A stretch of DNA of 64,000 nt from Marinagarivorans cellulosilyticus (GCF_021655555.1 NZ_AP023086.1:4804685-4868684); one strand, 5' to 3'. Positions 53,501-61,859 are shown, counted from the first letter of the stretch. The notes: generated by a model from the sequence alone, not told the origin. Numbers and translations: made by a program.

Positions 53501-54617
53501 GAGAAACAGCTAACCCTTTAACCGAATGAATCACAAATTCACCCTGTTTAAGGCTCAATACGTGCTCTGCTTGACCAACAACCGAAACATCAGAAAGCAT
53601 TCGCGGGCTTAAAAGGTCCCCCTCAATATTGAAATTAGGCTCCATGTCATAGAGTCTTATTAAACCATCTTGCCCAATCGTTAACGCCAAATCGCTATTC
53701 GGTGTAAATGCGATGTCCCGTAAGGCCACGGCTTCAGGTCCCATCGATGTCAAGCGGTCGTCTTGTCTATTGAAGTAATCGCCTTGTGCGGTAAGGAAGT
53801 GATTTCCATCGGGTGACATCGTCAACCACTCACCAATGTTCGAACCCTCACGATACGGAGCCTCATTCTCTAACACCGTCCCTTTAACTATTGCGTGCTT
53901 CCTGTAGGTATTGGGCTCTGCAAGGCTAGTGCTATAAATATAATCTTGAGACGCCGCCAAATAAGAATTCACTGGAAGCTCAATACTCGAAATACTACTT
54001 CCACTAATATAAACAGAAGAAAGGAACGGCTGACTTTCGTCCGAACTCGAAAAGACAGCAAATCCTGTTTCATGGACCACGACATCAAAAGCATCAAAAC
54101 CTAATGCTATTTCATTGGTCGCGACCATTAAGTTTGCATTAAAAACTTTTGCCCGGTGCGTACCATCATTACTGGTGGCAACGATGGTGGCCGCCGGCCC
54201 AGAAAACGCCACCGCGCCAGCGGTGAAAGGCAAGGGCAGCTCGGCCAGTAAATCACCGGTTACAACATCCACTTTAAAAATAAAATCTAAATCTTTGTCA
54301 ACAATATAAGCGTGACCAGCAACGGCATCGACAGCCATATCCGTAATATTGAAGTGCCAGCTAGGGTAATAAGTGCGTACAACTTCAATACCACTAGAGG
54401 TAGGGCTTGCTGAAGAGGTCACAACAACTTCACTGCTAGAGGTACTAGAAACGGTAGGATGTATGCTGCTAGACAGCTGCTCGGTGACGCTCGACGATTG
54501 GTGGGGTTCGATGGTAACCGTCGCACCATCACAACCAGCCAACCCCAATGCCGCAAGCGCTACAGCGCTCGTCTTTACAGCGCTTAGGCTGCACCATCGA
54601 CTCAATAAAGCCTTCAT
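50517..54617 (-). CDS. Very large lipoprotein with three propeller-like repeats and Ser-rich linkers
   Basis: A 1366-residue lipoprotein (signal 1-28, lipobox LAGC, Cys29). Three WD40/YVTN-type regions (about 80-375, 475-790 and 830-1120) have repeats such as DMAVDAVAGHAYIVDKDLDFIFKVDVVTGDLLAELPL and LAISPDGSALYAAYAYSETVFIFDLETQEL, and are separated by Ser-rich linkers with runs such as SSSSSVVVSSSS. A further domain (about 1125-1300, VFHLATHYPSIDPSEITGLVIRT) resembles a carbohydrate-binding beta-sandwich. The ATG at 54617 (GGGAG upstream) is chosen over an upstream start at 54677. It may act as a surface scaffold or binding protein; no enzyme motif is seen. The 303 bases between it and sbcD hold no gene. 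Confidence 0.78.
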   Translation of the reverse strand: MKALLSRWCSLSAVKTSAVALAALGLAGCDGATVTIEPHQSSSVTEQLSSSIHPTVSSTSSSEVVVTSSASPTSSGIEVVRTYYPSWHFNITDMAVDAVAGHAYIVDKDLDFIFKVDVVTGDLLAELPLPFTAGAVAFSGPAATIVATSNDGTHRAKVFNANLMVATNEIALGFDAFDVVVHETGFAVFSSSDESQPFLSSVYISGSSISSIELPVNSYLAASQDYIYSTSLAEPNTYRKHAIVKGTVLENEAPYREGSNIGEWLTMSPDGNHFLTAQGDYFNRQDDRLTSMGPEAVALRDIAFTPNSDLALTIGQDGLIRLYDMEPNFNIEGDLLSPRMLSDVSVVGQAEHVLSLKQGEFVIHSVKGLAVSQLDISPFKVVSSSSASVVASSSTPVTSAQSTSSESIAVSSAATNNSSVAGSSVGDASTTSHSVSVSSTYGSSSIPVTSAQSTSSFAPISSSSSSVVVSSSSYSSLNYSPYPETPNRINLSYNVTTNWDFSMDDFASDSTTGIAFAIDNEKSTLYKLDLLDGQLLNSVDVPEGPIAISYLKGYRLVVVASRDFATLNIYNTEDLSLVDTVQLDDVPYDLAVTNAGYAVLSFSTGAEKALVYDLAAGALQDEIAMPLESKLTIISNNQLFAISNDRFNLWRFSVNNQGIALLEKSLFDDDVLGDFVSDSRSSDILITAKGTLFNKDAFTIADTIDYGQLYFKDIQFLKNSDYAISLDDRNYIRLFDARVNSLDYGVTNDPRRIGSNSSLGSAERIVPIKNSAVVIHRQSFTSNDTGKYSIVALDLLPYLNDEGILNSSSSSVVVSSSSSVGNQSTSSEVVVISSSTGVDFSSSSLPYNVLTLSERPVWGDSTQELGDTIVDHQRGLMYLFGQGISFDAIDIHSGERVWGWATRDNIQGLAISPDGSALYAAYAYSETVFIFDLETQELTDQLYIDELERGEFLADIVVNDGFIILSIESSKPRLMVYDRNSLDFVSQLDVAAPVKIEGVNSQEGILASYIDNNIQKILYFYIRGGFLFEGAPFSVEGFSDKLEVSPDGDFVVSHNNEVISLFSGEPYNLPLSASRKGFYDVALDKNTSRIAVIDLTGKVVEYASAAVDSELHQYHLPHSPEQIFYMDSELFAIVALPDGRRHIIQLANTLAGINSPANFYEKFNNDNGAYIYVPFTMSNYLDEWPALTISFDFVTPEENFDYPVAIEPVCGNGECSVPEGYKIIVEPGIERTRVIFHLATHYPSIDPSEITGLVIRTTDPGPYEFSIENAEWRNDITQGCAGSNRFAGDVVGDGIDLYISGNSNEITVDASYGASSLSSSTASSSSSVQSSSSVAPAPNDLNGTIDIHTDYLETIEQSTYGYICAY

Positions 54618-54920
54618 ATTTTGCTCTCCCTTAATCATCCTGTTATCGCCCATTAATACGGGCTGCATTGCTACCACCGGTATAACCTGTTCAAACCACT
54701 ATTAACAGCACTAAATACCACAGCTTGCACCTTGTCGCACACACGGTTAGGCAATCACGTGACGCATGCAATGTTTTACTGGGCGCACAATCCTAGCGCG
54801 ACTAGAAGCCGAAAGATGTAAAACTTTGTAACTGCGGGCGCTAGACCATAATAATTACTCAAAATCACTCACTTGCTATGCCCGATCTCAACAGGTAGTG
54901 TCCTCACTTTTGGCACTGCT

Positions 54921-56072
54921 ATGAAGTTTTTGCACACATCAGACTGGCATCTAGGCCGGCTTTTTCACAATGTTTCGCTACTCGAAGACCAAGCCCATGC
55001 CCTTTCGCAAATTATTGGGCTGGCCGTAGAGCACAATGTAGATGCCGTTTTAGTTGCCGGCGATATCTACGATCGCGCCGTACCGCCCGCAGGCGCCATA
55101 GCCCTCTTGGATGAAGCGCTGCATACCCTCAGTAGTGTGCATAACATCCCTGTCATATTGATTAGTGGCAATCACGATAGTGCAGAACGTCTCGCTTTTG
55201 GCGCGCGCCAATTAGCCAGCCAAAATGTGCATATCCTGCACCAATTAAAAGACAGCCAAAACCCCGTCACAGTCAAAAGTAAGCTCGGAGAATCGGCAGC
55301 TATTTACGGTATTCCCTACCATACACCCGAGCAAATACGCAGTGACTTTCAGCAACCTTGCTCCACATTTGATCAAGCCCAACGGTTTATGGTGGAACGC
55401 ATTCAATCTCAGCCGACAACAGCTGATTTTCAAATTTTGATGAGCCACTGCTTTGTTGATGGCGCCGATGCTTGTGATTCCGAAAGGCCGCTATCCATTG
55501 GTGGCGCAGACCGCGTCTCAGCTAGCCCAATGGCCCATTTTGATTATGTTGCGCTCGGCCACTTGCACGGCCAGCAACAACGCGGTGCGGAACATATTCG
55601 CTACAGCGGCTCGCCATTAAAATACAGTTTTTCTGAAGAAAACCACCATAAAGCGGTCACCCTTGTCGAACTCCAAAAGGGGCAGCCTGCCAATAGCCAA
55701 CAGCTTGCCATCAAACCGCTACGCAATATGCGCACGTTAGAAGGTAGCATCGACGCTTTAATCACTAATGCAAAAGACGACCCTCACAGTGAAGACTACC
55801 TCGCAATTACACTTACCGATCAGCACGCCATATTGGATGCTATGGCTAAGCTTCGCTGCGTTTACCCGAATGTATTACTCCTTGAAAAAACGTTTTTACA
55901 ACGCGAACAGCAACTACCACAAAGTGGGCAACGCCTACAAAAAAATACCTTAGCAATGTTTCAAGATTTTTATCAAGAGCTACAAGGAACGGCATTGACG
56001 CAAGAGCAAGAACAATACCTAGAGCAAGTTCTAACAGATTTGAACAAACAGATATCTCAAGGAGACCAATAG
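54921..56072 (+). CDS. sbcD: SbcCD nuclease, subunit D
   Basis: A 383-residue Mre11-type nuclease that, with SbcC, cuts DNA ends and cruciform hairpins. The phosphoesterase motifs are in order: MKFLHTSDWHLGR (residues 1-13), AGDIYDRAVPP, SGNHDSAERL, MSHCFVDG, and ALGHLHG with YSGSPLKYSFSE. The ATG at 54921 begins the conserved MKFLHTSDWH; an in-frame extension to 54873 is rejected. The gene ends one base before the ATG of sbcC, so the two form an operon. Confidence 0.96.
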   Translation: MKFLHTSDWHLGRLFHNVSLLEDQAHALSQIIGLAVEHNVDAVLVAGDIYDRAVPPAGAIALLDEALHTLSSVHNIPVILISGNHDSAERLAFGARQLASQNVHILHQLKDSQNPVTVKSKLGESAAIYGIPYHTPEQIRSDFQQPCSTFDQAQRFMVERIQSQPTTADFQILMSHCFVDGADACDSERPLSIGGADRVSASPMAHFDYVALGHLHGQQQRGAEHIRYSGSPLKYSFSEENHHKAVTLVELQKGQPANSQQLAIKPLRNMRTLEGSIDALITNAKDDPHSEDYLAITLTDQHAILDAMAKLRCVYPNVLLLEKTFLQREQQLPQSGQRLQKNTLAMFQDFYQELQGTALTQEQEQYLEQVLTDLNKQISQGDQ

Positions 56073-56073
56073 C

Positions 56074-59000
56074 ATGAAGCCGCTACAACTTTCACTGCAA
56101 GCTTTTGGCCCTTTTGCACAACAACAAACCTTAGACTTTTCACAACTTGGAGACTACCCGTTATTTTTGATTAACGGTGCTACTGGTGCCGGTAAAAGCA
56201 CCCTACTGGACGCGATGTGCTTTGCGCTTTATGGCCAAACCAATGGAAAAGAGCGCGACGCTACACAAATGCGCTGCGACCATGCCGATCAAAACACCAT
56301 AACCGAAGTCGATTTTATATTTTCAATAGGAACAGAGATCTATCGTGTGTACCGCATGCCAATGCAAGAGCGCGCCAAAGCACGGGGGGAAGGCACTACA
56401 ACGCAACAAACAGAAGCTTCACTATGGCACATCGGTGCCACGCACAAGCCTATTGATAATACGTCCGATATTGAAGGCACATTAATTATCAGCAAAAGTG
56501 CACAGCAAGTGAACCAGAAAGTGATCGAATTACTGGGTTTAAATGTTGAGCAATTTCGACAGGTGATGATTCTACCGCAAGGTAAATTTCGCGAGTTTTT
56601 ACTTGCAGATTCTAAACAGCGTGAAGACATATTTACCACACTTTTCCAAACAGAAATTTACACTCAACTGCAAGACCAGCTCACTAAAAATGCACGCCAT
56701 ACTGAAGCTCAATACGAAAAACTCAAGCTAGAACACAAGCTAGTATTAGAAAACGTTGAAGCCGAAGATAGCGATGCATTAACAATACGATTAACCCAGC
56801 AAAAAGAAATCACTCAAACAGCACTTGATACACTAGAAAAAAATAAAGCCCTACGCGATGCAAGCAACAACGCACTACAGCAAGCGGGCACACTGAATAC
56901 ACAACTTACGACACTAAAAAAATATCAAACAGAATATGCTGAGCTGTTAAGCCAGCAACCTGAAATAGAAACACTTGAACAGCAGCTTAAGCGCAGTTTA
57001 TCGGCCAGTAAAATCAGCCACATCAAAGAAACCCTTAATGCACTAATTCAACAACAACAGCAGGCAGAACAAAACATTGCCAACCTAAATAGCAGTATTA
57101 CAAACCAGTATACTGACGTTGCTAGTGCCACAGCTGAGCTAAAAAATGCTCAGCAAGCTGTAACTAAATCCGAACCCATTAGCGCTGAAATTTTTCGCCT
57201 ACAACAGCTGCAACCCAACGTTGCCAACCTGCATAGCGCAACAGAGCAATACCATTTATTACTGCAAAAATATAACAATGCAAATGATCGCTTAAAAAAC
57301 GAAACGTTAAATATTTCCAGCCACAAGGAGTCACTCGATGAAACAGAGAAAACACTAAAAGAATGGGAAAAAGTTAGCTATCAGCTACCTGCGCTTATAG
57401 CACACAGTGAAAAACAAAAAGTACGTATTCAGCAACGCTCTCAATGCTTAGCGCTGAGCAAAAAAATTGAATCAAATCAAGTCGTTATAACCCAACATGA
57501 AGGTAAACTTAGCGAATTAAAAGCGCAAGGCCTACAGCTAAAAGAGCAGCTCAACCAAATAGAATATCGTTGGCATACGCAACAAGCAGCGGTGCTTGCC
57601 GCAACCCTCAATAAAAACCATCCCTGCCCAGTATGCGGTAGTTTAGAGCACCCAATCCCTGCGCAACATGAATCAAAAGACCTTATTAATACCGATACCA
57701 TTAACACCCAACGCGAACAGCTCGAAAAGCTACGAGCTAATTATGCTCAGCAACAAAACACACTCGCCCAGCTGAATGCACAGCAACAACAAACCCTAAA
57801 AGAAAAATCAGCTTTAGACGATCTAATAGGAATACCTGAGCACCCTCTAGAAGAAGAGCAAGAGCAATACGCAGCACAACTTTATGATATTCAAGGAATG
57901 AATCATCAGATTAATGACATCCCCAAGCTTCAACAGCAGATAAATTTACTACAGCAAAAAATTGCTGATGCTGAAACCTCCTTCAATACTGCGCAAGCAC
58001 AATGCCACAGCCTAAACACTGAACTCGTTCGCGCCACAGAAAAAAAAGAACAGCTGGAGCAAGCGATTCCAGAAGACCTGCGAGATACCGCTACTTTACA
58101 GCAGCGCATTAATCAGCATCAAAAAATACTCGAAGATACCAAGGCTCACGAAGCGAGCTGTAAAAAAGCATTGGAGCTAGCACAACTACAACTCAACACA
58201 CTTACCACTACACTGCAAGAACAAGAAAAAGGCTTTCAATCACTACGCCAACGAGTAACGCAAGAGACTCACAGCTGGCACGCTGCGCTAGAGCAAAATA
58301 GCTTTACTGATGAAGAAGTATTCAAGCAAGCGCAACGCAGTGAAGTGCAGCAAAAACAGCTAACAGAGCGCATTGATACGTACAATCAAAAAACACATCA
58401 GTTAGCAACGCTACTAAAAAACCAAGAATCTTTACTTGAAGGAAAATCAACTCCCGATATCGAAAAGCTTACCGAAGATTTTAAAGTTAGCGAGCAACGT
58501 TATAAAGTTCAGCAACATCAATGGCAGCAACATCAATCAAATCTAGAAAATTTAGTACGCGCGGATAAAAAGCTACAGGCTATTGCAAAACAACGGAAAA
58601 AAACTGACAAAGAATTTGAATTACTGGGCACTCTAGCCCATGTTGCCAATGGCAAAAACCCACAAAAAATTAGCCTGCAACGCTTTGTACTTGGCGTACT
58701 ATTGGATGATGTACTCATTGAAGCCAGCCATCGGTTAATTAAAATGAGTAAAGGTCGCTATCGCCTTTTACGCAATAACGACCGCGCCAAAGGCAATCGC
58801 GCATCAGGCTTAGAATTATTAATTGAAGATAACTATACCGGCATTACTCGCAGCGCTGCGACACTATCGGGAGGGGAATCATTTTTAGCCGCACTAGCAC
58901 TCGCCTTGGGGTTAAGCGATGTTGTACAAGCCTATGCCGGCGGCATAAAACTAGACGCACTATTTATTGATGAAGGCTTTGGTAGCCTAGATCAAGAAGC

Positions 59001-59154
59001 ACTTGATCTAGCAATTGATACTTTAATGGAGCTGCAAAGTAGCGGGAAAATGATTGGTATTATTTCGCACGTGACAGAACTAAAAGCCCAAATGGCGTTG
59101 CAGGTAGAAATTATAAGCTCACCCAGCGGTAGCGCATTGAATATCAAATACTAA
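56074..59154 (+). CDS. sbcC: SbcCD nuclease, subunit C
   Basis: A 1026-residue SMC/Rad50-like ATPase. Walker A is GATGAGKST (residues 35-43). Two long coiled-coil arms (about 180-500 and 540-860) flank the zinc hook CPVC (518-521). The ABC signature LSGGESF and Walker B LDALFIDEGFGSLD lie in the last 120 residues. The length fits the family (about 1050). It removes hairpins and protein-capped ends in the cytoplasm with SbcD. The coiled coil is rich in Gln repeats (QQQQQ), and codon use there is AT-richer than in the rest of the gene. The ATG at 56074 follows GGAGACCAATAGC. Confidence 0.95.
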   Translation: MKPLQLSLQAFGPFAQQQTLDFSQLGDYPLFLINGATGAGKSTLLDAMCFALYGQTNGKERDATQMRCDHADQNTITEVDFIFSIGTEIYRVYRMPMQERAKARGEGTTTQQTEASLWHIGATHKPIDNTSDIEGTLIISKSAQQVNQKVIELLGLNVEQFRQVMILPQGKFREFLLADSKQREDIFTTLFQTEIYTQLQDQLTKNARHTEAQYEKLKLEHKLVLENVEAEDSDALTIRLTQQKEITQTALDTLEKNKALRDASNNALQQAGTLNTQLTTLKKYQTEYAELLSQQPEIETLEQQLKRSLSASKISHIKETLNALIQQQQQAEQNIANLNSSITNQYTDVASATAELKNAQQAVTKSEPISAEIFRLQQLQPNVANLHSATEQYHLLLQKYNNANDRLKNETLNISSHKESLDETEKTLKEWEKVSYQLPALIAHSEKQKVRIQQRSQCLALSKKIESNQVVITQHEGKLSELKAQGLQLKEQLNQIEYRWHTQQAAVLAATLNKNHPCPVCGSLEHPIPAQHESKDLINTDTINTQREQLEKLRANYAQQQNTLAQLNAQQQQTLKEKSALDDLIGIPEHPLEEEQEQYAAQLYDIQGMNHQINDIPKLQQQINLLQQKIADAETSFNTAQAQCHSLNTELVRATEKKEQLEQAIPEDLRDTATLQQRINQHQKILEDTKAHEASCKKALELAQLQLNTLTTTLQEQEKGFQSLRQRVTQETHSWHAALEQNSFTDEEVFKQAQRSEVQQKQLTERIDTYNQKTHQLATLLKNQESLLEGKSTPDIEKLTEDFKVSEQRYKVQQHQWQQHQSNLENLVRADKKLQAIAKQRKKTDKEFELLGTLAHVANGKNPQKISLQRFVLGVLLDDVLIEASHRLIKMSKGRYRLLRNNDRAKGNRASGLELLIEDNYTGITRSAATLSGGESFLAALALALGLSDVVQAYAGGIKLDALFIDEGFGSLDQEALDLAIDTLMELQSSGKMIGIISHVTELKAQMALQVEIISSPSGSALNIKY

Positions 59155-59156
59155 AT

Positions 59157-59840
59157 TTATGAATGTTCACAGCTAGCCATATAATGCTCTAACGAGCATT
59201 CTTTACTATGCTCAAAATACTGATCTTGCAAATTCGCAGTCTCAATACGGTCCAACCGAAAGGCGCGGTAGGCTTGGCGTAGACAGCACCACGCAGCTAA
59301 CGTCCAAACATTCCCCCAAAATAATAACCCTAACGGGTATACCAAACGCTGGCTAACCGCGCCTTTTGCATCGGTATACTTTATATCGGTTGTTATTTTC
59401 TTTTTAATGGCTTCTCTCAGTAAAGCGCTGGGGTTTTTGCTATCAATAAAATCAGGGAATACCGGAACCTTAAAAGGCAACGTATCGCCAATGTGTTTTA
59501 GCTCTGACGGTAATGCACCTACAATTTTATGCAGCGCACTTTGTGCCGCTAGGGATAACTGGCTATCACTCCAAGCTTTTACCATCTTAACGCCCAGCAT
59601 TAGCGCCTCGACCTCATCGGCATCGAACATAAGAGGCGGTAAATTAACGGAACGGTGAATGCGGTAACCCACACCGGCCTCACCTTCAATAGGAATGCCA
59701 GAGGATTCTAATTTTTGAATATCGCGATAAATAGTTCGCAACGAAACGCCAAATTCATCCGCTAATTGTTGCGCTGTTAATACTGTACGGCGGTTGCGTA
59801 ATAAATTAACTAACTGTAAAAGGCGTTCCGTTTGCTTCAT
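59157..59840 (-). CDS. YafY-type transcriptional regulator (HTH-11 plus WYL)
   Basis: A 227-residue regulator. The N-terminal winged helix-turn-helix (about 1-60) is RLLQLVNLLRNRRTVLTAQQLADEFGVSLRTIYRDIQKLESSGIPIEGEAGVGYRI. The C-terminal WYL domain (about 140-205) has YPLGLLFWGNVWTLAAWCCLRQAYRAFRLDRI. WYL domains bind nucleic acid or small ligands and many regulate a neighbouring gene. The adjacent small gene 59870-60199 on the same strand lies behind a 19-bp palindrome, the probable operator of this regulator. The last codon is two bases from the convergent sbcC stop. Confidence 0.9.
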   Translation of the reverse strand: MKQTERLLQLVNLLRNRRTVLTAQQLADEFGVSLRTIYRDIQKLESSGIPIEGEAGVGYRIHRSVNLPPLMFDADEVEALMLGVKMVKAWSDSQLSLAAQSALHKIVGALPSELKHIGDTLPFKVPVFPDFIDSKNPSALLREAIKKKITTDIKYTDAKGAVSQRLVYPLGLLFWGNVWTLAAWCCLRQAYRAFRLDRIETANLQDQYFEHSKECSLEHYMASCEHS

Positions 59841-59869
59841 ATCAACTTAATCAATTTTTCAGTGAGGCG

Positions 59870-60199
59870 CTATTGCGGCGGGGTTTGGTGCATTTCTGGA
59901 TACACTTGCGTGGCAATGTCCGCCTGCATACACACAACACTAGAAGGTTCAATACAGGCCATAAATGCCGTCATAAAAGGCTGGTCCATCACATTATCAG
60001 CAGCCCTAGCGGCTTCAGCGCAAGACCAATAGACACAATCGAGCCACTCACCGTCTGCCACTTGTGCTACCGAACGATATACAAAGCCCTCTGTGGCAAG
60101 CATATACGCATCTATTTGCGCGCTAACCACTAAAAAAGCATCTTTTCCTACTTCGGGCTTGGTTTTGAAGTGATAAGTTTTAACGATGTTATTCGACAT
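59870..60199 (-). CDS. Small protein of unknown function, beside the WYL regulator
   Basis: A 109-residue soluble protein (MSNNIVKTYHFKTKPEVGKDAFLVVSAQIDAYMLATEGFVYRSVAQVADGEWLDCVYWSCAEAARAADNVMDQP). Alternating beta strands and helices and the spacing of the DGEWLDCVYWSC segment resemble dimeric alpha/beta-barrel (ABM-like) enzymes, but this is a guess. AAGGAG precedes the ATG at 60199. It is co-directional with the WYL regulator gene 29 bases downstream, so the two are likely one transcript controlled by the palindrome at 60237-60279. Confidence 0.6.
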   Translation of the reverse strand: MSNNIVKTYHFKTKPEVGKDAFLVVSAQIDAYMLATEGFVYRSVAQVADGEWLDCVYWSCAEAARAADNVMDQPFMTAFMACIEPSSVVCMQADIATQVYPEMHQTPPQ

Positions 60200-60236
60200 A
60201 CTAACTCCTTAATACTGAATGGTTTGAGCCCACAGC

Positions 60237-60279
60237 TTAATACGCACTACTGACACCTTATGTCAGTAGTGCGTATTAA
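60237..60279 (-). promoter_or_regulatory. 19-bp perfect inverted repeat, candidate operator
   Basis: TTAATACGCACTACTGACA (60237-60255) and its exact reverse complement (60261-60279) flank the five-base spacer CCTTA, 38 bases upstream of the ATG at 60199. Promoter-like CTGACA and TATTAA boxes with 18-base spacing lie within it on the minus strand. An inner core ACTGACA-N5-TGTCAGT is the likely recognition part. The 140-bp MITE is inserted at the TTAA that ends the right arm. Confidence 0.6.
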
Positions 60280-60419
60280 GGGCATCTCTAAAAATGCACT
60301 TTTTCCGCGATAGCGGCGTCAGCTCCGTCCTCGAGTCCTCATTTACACCACGTAAACTGCGGCTCTCCGGGCGGTGCTTCCTTGCTCTCACACAAAAATT
60401 ACTATTTTTAGAGGTGCCC
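60280..60419. mobile_element. 140-bp MITE inserted at TTAA, copy B
   Basis: Inverted relative to copy A (29928-30067) and identical at all but two of 140 positions; flanked by TTAA (60276-60279 and 60420-60423). It is inserted at the edge of the palindromic candidate operator, so it separates that site from whatever lay upstream. Confidence 0.85.
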
Positions 60420-60493
60420 TTAATTACGTAGTTCTACCCATTCCTCCTTTGCAAAGCCATCGTTACACTGCTTTTTTTGATAAGAGCTTCCCC

Positions 60494-61147
60494 ATGCAAA
60501 GTCATTCGTTAACCAGCTTTGGGCAAGAGTTGACATACTTCAAACAGTTTTGTCAAAAGTACTACCGCGCCATTATCATTATTTGCGTGGCAACGGTTAT
60601 GGTTGTTACCGAGAGATCCTCTTCAATTAGCTGGTTTCCCAGCACACATTACGAATCATTAATTTTGTATGGCCTAATACCCTTAGCACTGTTGATTAGC
60701 TTAGGATATCGCACGCCACATTCACTAGCCTTAAGTATTGGCCATTGGCGTTTCTGGCTACCCGCCAGCTTACTTTATCTAGCTATTGCTATACCGCTGG
60801 TTATTATCGGTACACAAAGCGCTAGCATAAATCATTACTACCAGAAGGAGGGTTTCGATTTTACCGCTCACGTCTATACAACCTGCATCTATTTATTGGG
60901 CTGGGAATACTTTTTTAGAGGTTTTTTATTGGCGGGCCTTAAAGAAAAGTTTAAAGAGGGCGCAATACTACTTCAACTGATTCCGTTTACATTATTGCAT
61001 CTAGGCAAACCCGATATAGAAACGTTATCATGTATTTTGTCGGGCTTGGTGTGGGGCTATATTTGCTACAGGGGCAATAGTTTTTGGCCCGCATACTTTA
61101 TGCACTTATGCGTCAACCTATGTACAGTATTACTCGTTAACGTATAA
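60494..61147 (+). CDS. CPBP-family intramembrane metalloprotease-like protein
   Basis: A 217-residue membrane protein with about six or seven hydrophobic segments. The family signature is present: WEYFFRGFLLAGL (about residues 134-146; usual EExxxR with Trp at the first Glu position, as in the WEFFFRG subgroup), then FTLLHLGKPD with the second His, and a final HLCVNL (HxxxN/D). Relatives process prenylated or other membrane substrates, or protect against bacteriocins. The ATG at 60494 is chosen; a longer frame runs back into the MITE and is rejected. Single gene. Confidence 0.8.
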   Translation: MQSHSLTSFGQELTYFKQFCQKYYRAIIIICVATVMVVTERSSSISWFPSTHYESLILYGLIPLALLISLGYRTPHSLALSIGHWRFWLPASLLYLAIAIPLVIIGTQSASINHYYQKEGFDFTAHVYTTCIYLLGWEYFFRGFLLAGLKEKFKEGAILLQLIPFTLLHLGKPDIETLSCILSGLVWGYICYRGNSFWPAYFMHLCVNLCTVLLVNV

Positions 61148-61201
61148 ATATTTCTTGCTTAGCGCCGCAGCCATTATTTTTACAAAAAATGGAGCTTTCT
61201 T

Positions 61202-61804
61202 GTGTCAAGTCACTGCCTAGTACATGCCAATATTGCTTTAGCTAAATTCCCTTTTGACAGCCAACAAATGGCGAGCTTCTTTGAGCAGGTCGCGCGTATT
61301 AACCAAATTGGCTACGACACTAAAGGCTTTGTCGACGAACCCGAATTAATTGATAAAGGCAGCTGCTTCAACCTAAAAACCGCAGTTAAATCACGAAAGT
61401 ATTCACAATCGCTTACCGCACCTGACCTCCGCTCAATCGAGCTCATGACCAATAAGGTGACTACGTCAATTGAGCGAAACCCAGTCACGGCAATCGCTCA
61501 CGAATCTTTTCCGCGCTGAACTGCGGTTTTTAGGTTCAACGAACCCCACTTATTAAATGTAACGCGCTGGCAGTCTATTGATGCACTTAAAAACTTTACC
61601 TACCGAAGCGACCACGCTACCGTAATGCAGGCACGCAAGCAGTGGTTTTTACCGCAAGAAGGCGCTAAATACGTATTATTTTGGCTACCGCCCAGTCAGT
61701 GCCCAACCGAAGAGATGATCGCAAAGCGTATCGCAAAAATCACACACGAAGGCCCAACTGCGCAAGCGTTCGATTTTAAAACTCCATACCCTACACCACC
61801 ATAA
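61202..61804 (+). pseudogene. DUF3291 family protein, broken by a MITE
   Basis: The gene starts at GTG 61202 with GGAG 7 bases upstream and reads MSSHCLVHANIALAKFPFDSQQMASFFEQVARIN, typical of DUF3291. At 61372-61534 a 163-bp MITE with 5-bp duplication TTCAA interrupts it. Deleting the element and one TTCAA restores one frame, GSCFN-EPHLLNVTRWQSIDALKNFTYRSDH...KQWFLPQEGAKYVLFWLPP, ending at 61804. The intact product would have about 144 residues. DUF3291 is an antibiotic-monooxygenase-like small fold of unknown function. The insertion adds a premature stop, so the protein is probably lost. Confidence 0.88.
61372..61534. mobile_element. 163-bp fold-back MITE, copy 3 (inside DUF3291 gene)
   Basis: Same length, terminal 16 bases and centre (AATAAGGTGACTAC) as copies 1 and 2, flanked by TTCAA (61367-61371 and 61535-61539). 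Much of the arm sequence differs from copies 1 and 2, yet both arms changed together (for example CGCTCAAT with ATTGAGCG where the others pair AAAAATG with CATTTTT), so the hairpin is kept. Confidence 0.88.
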
Positions 61805-61811
61805 ATTGGTG

Positions 61812-61842
61812 CAAAAAAAACCCAGCGCATGGCCGGGTTTTT
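61812..61842. terminator. Bidirectional terminator
   Basis: AAAAACCC (61816-61823) pairs with GGGTTTTT (61835-61842), with an A-run to the left and a T-run to the right. It serves the convergent DUF1552 gene (minus) and the DUF3291 remnant (plus). Confidence 0.75.
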
Positions 61843-61859
61843 CGAGTGAACTTAAATGC

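Noticed and set aside
60374..60493. Longer N-terminus for the CPBP protease
   Set aside because: The extension would start inside the 140-bp MITE; the first Met after the element (60494) leads directly to a membrane-protein N-terminus.
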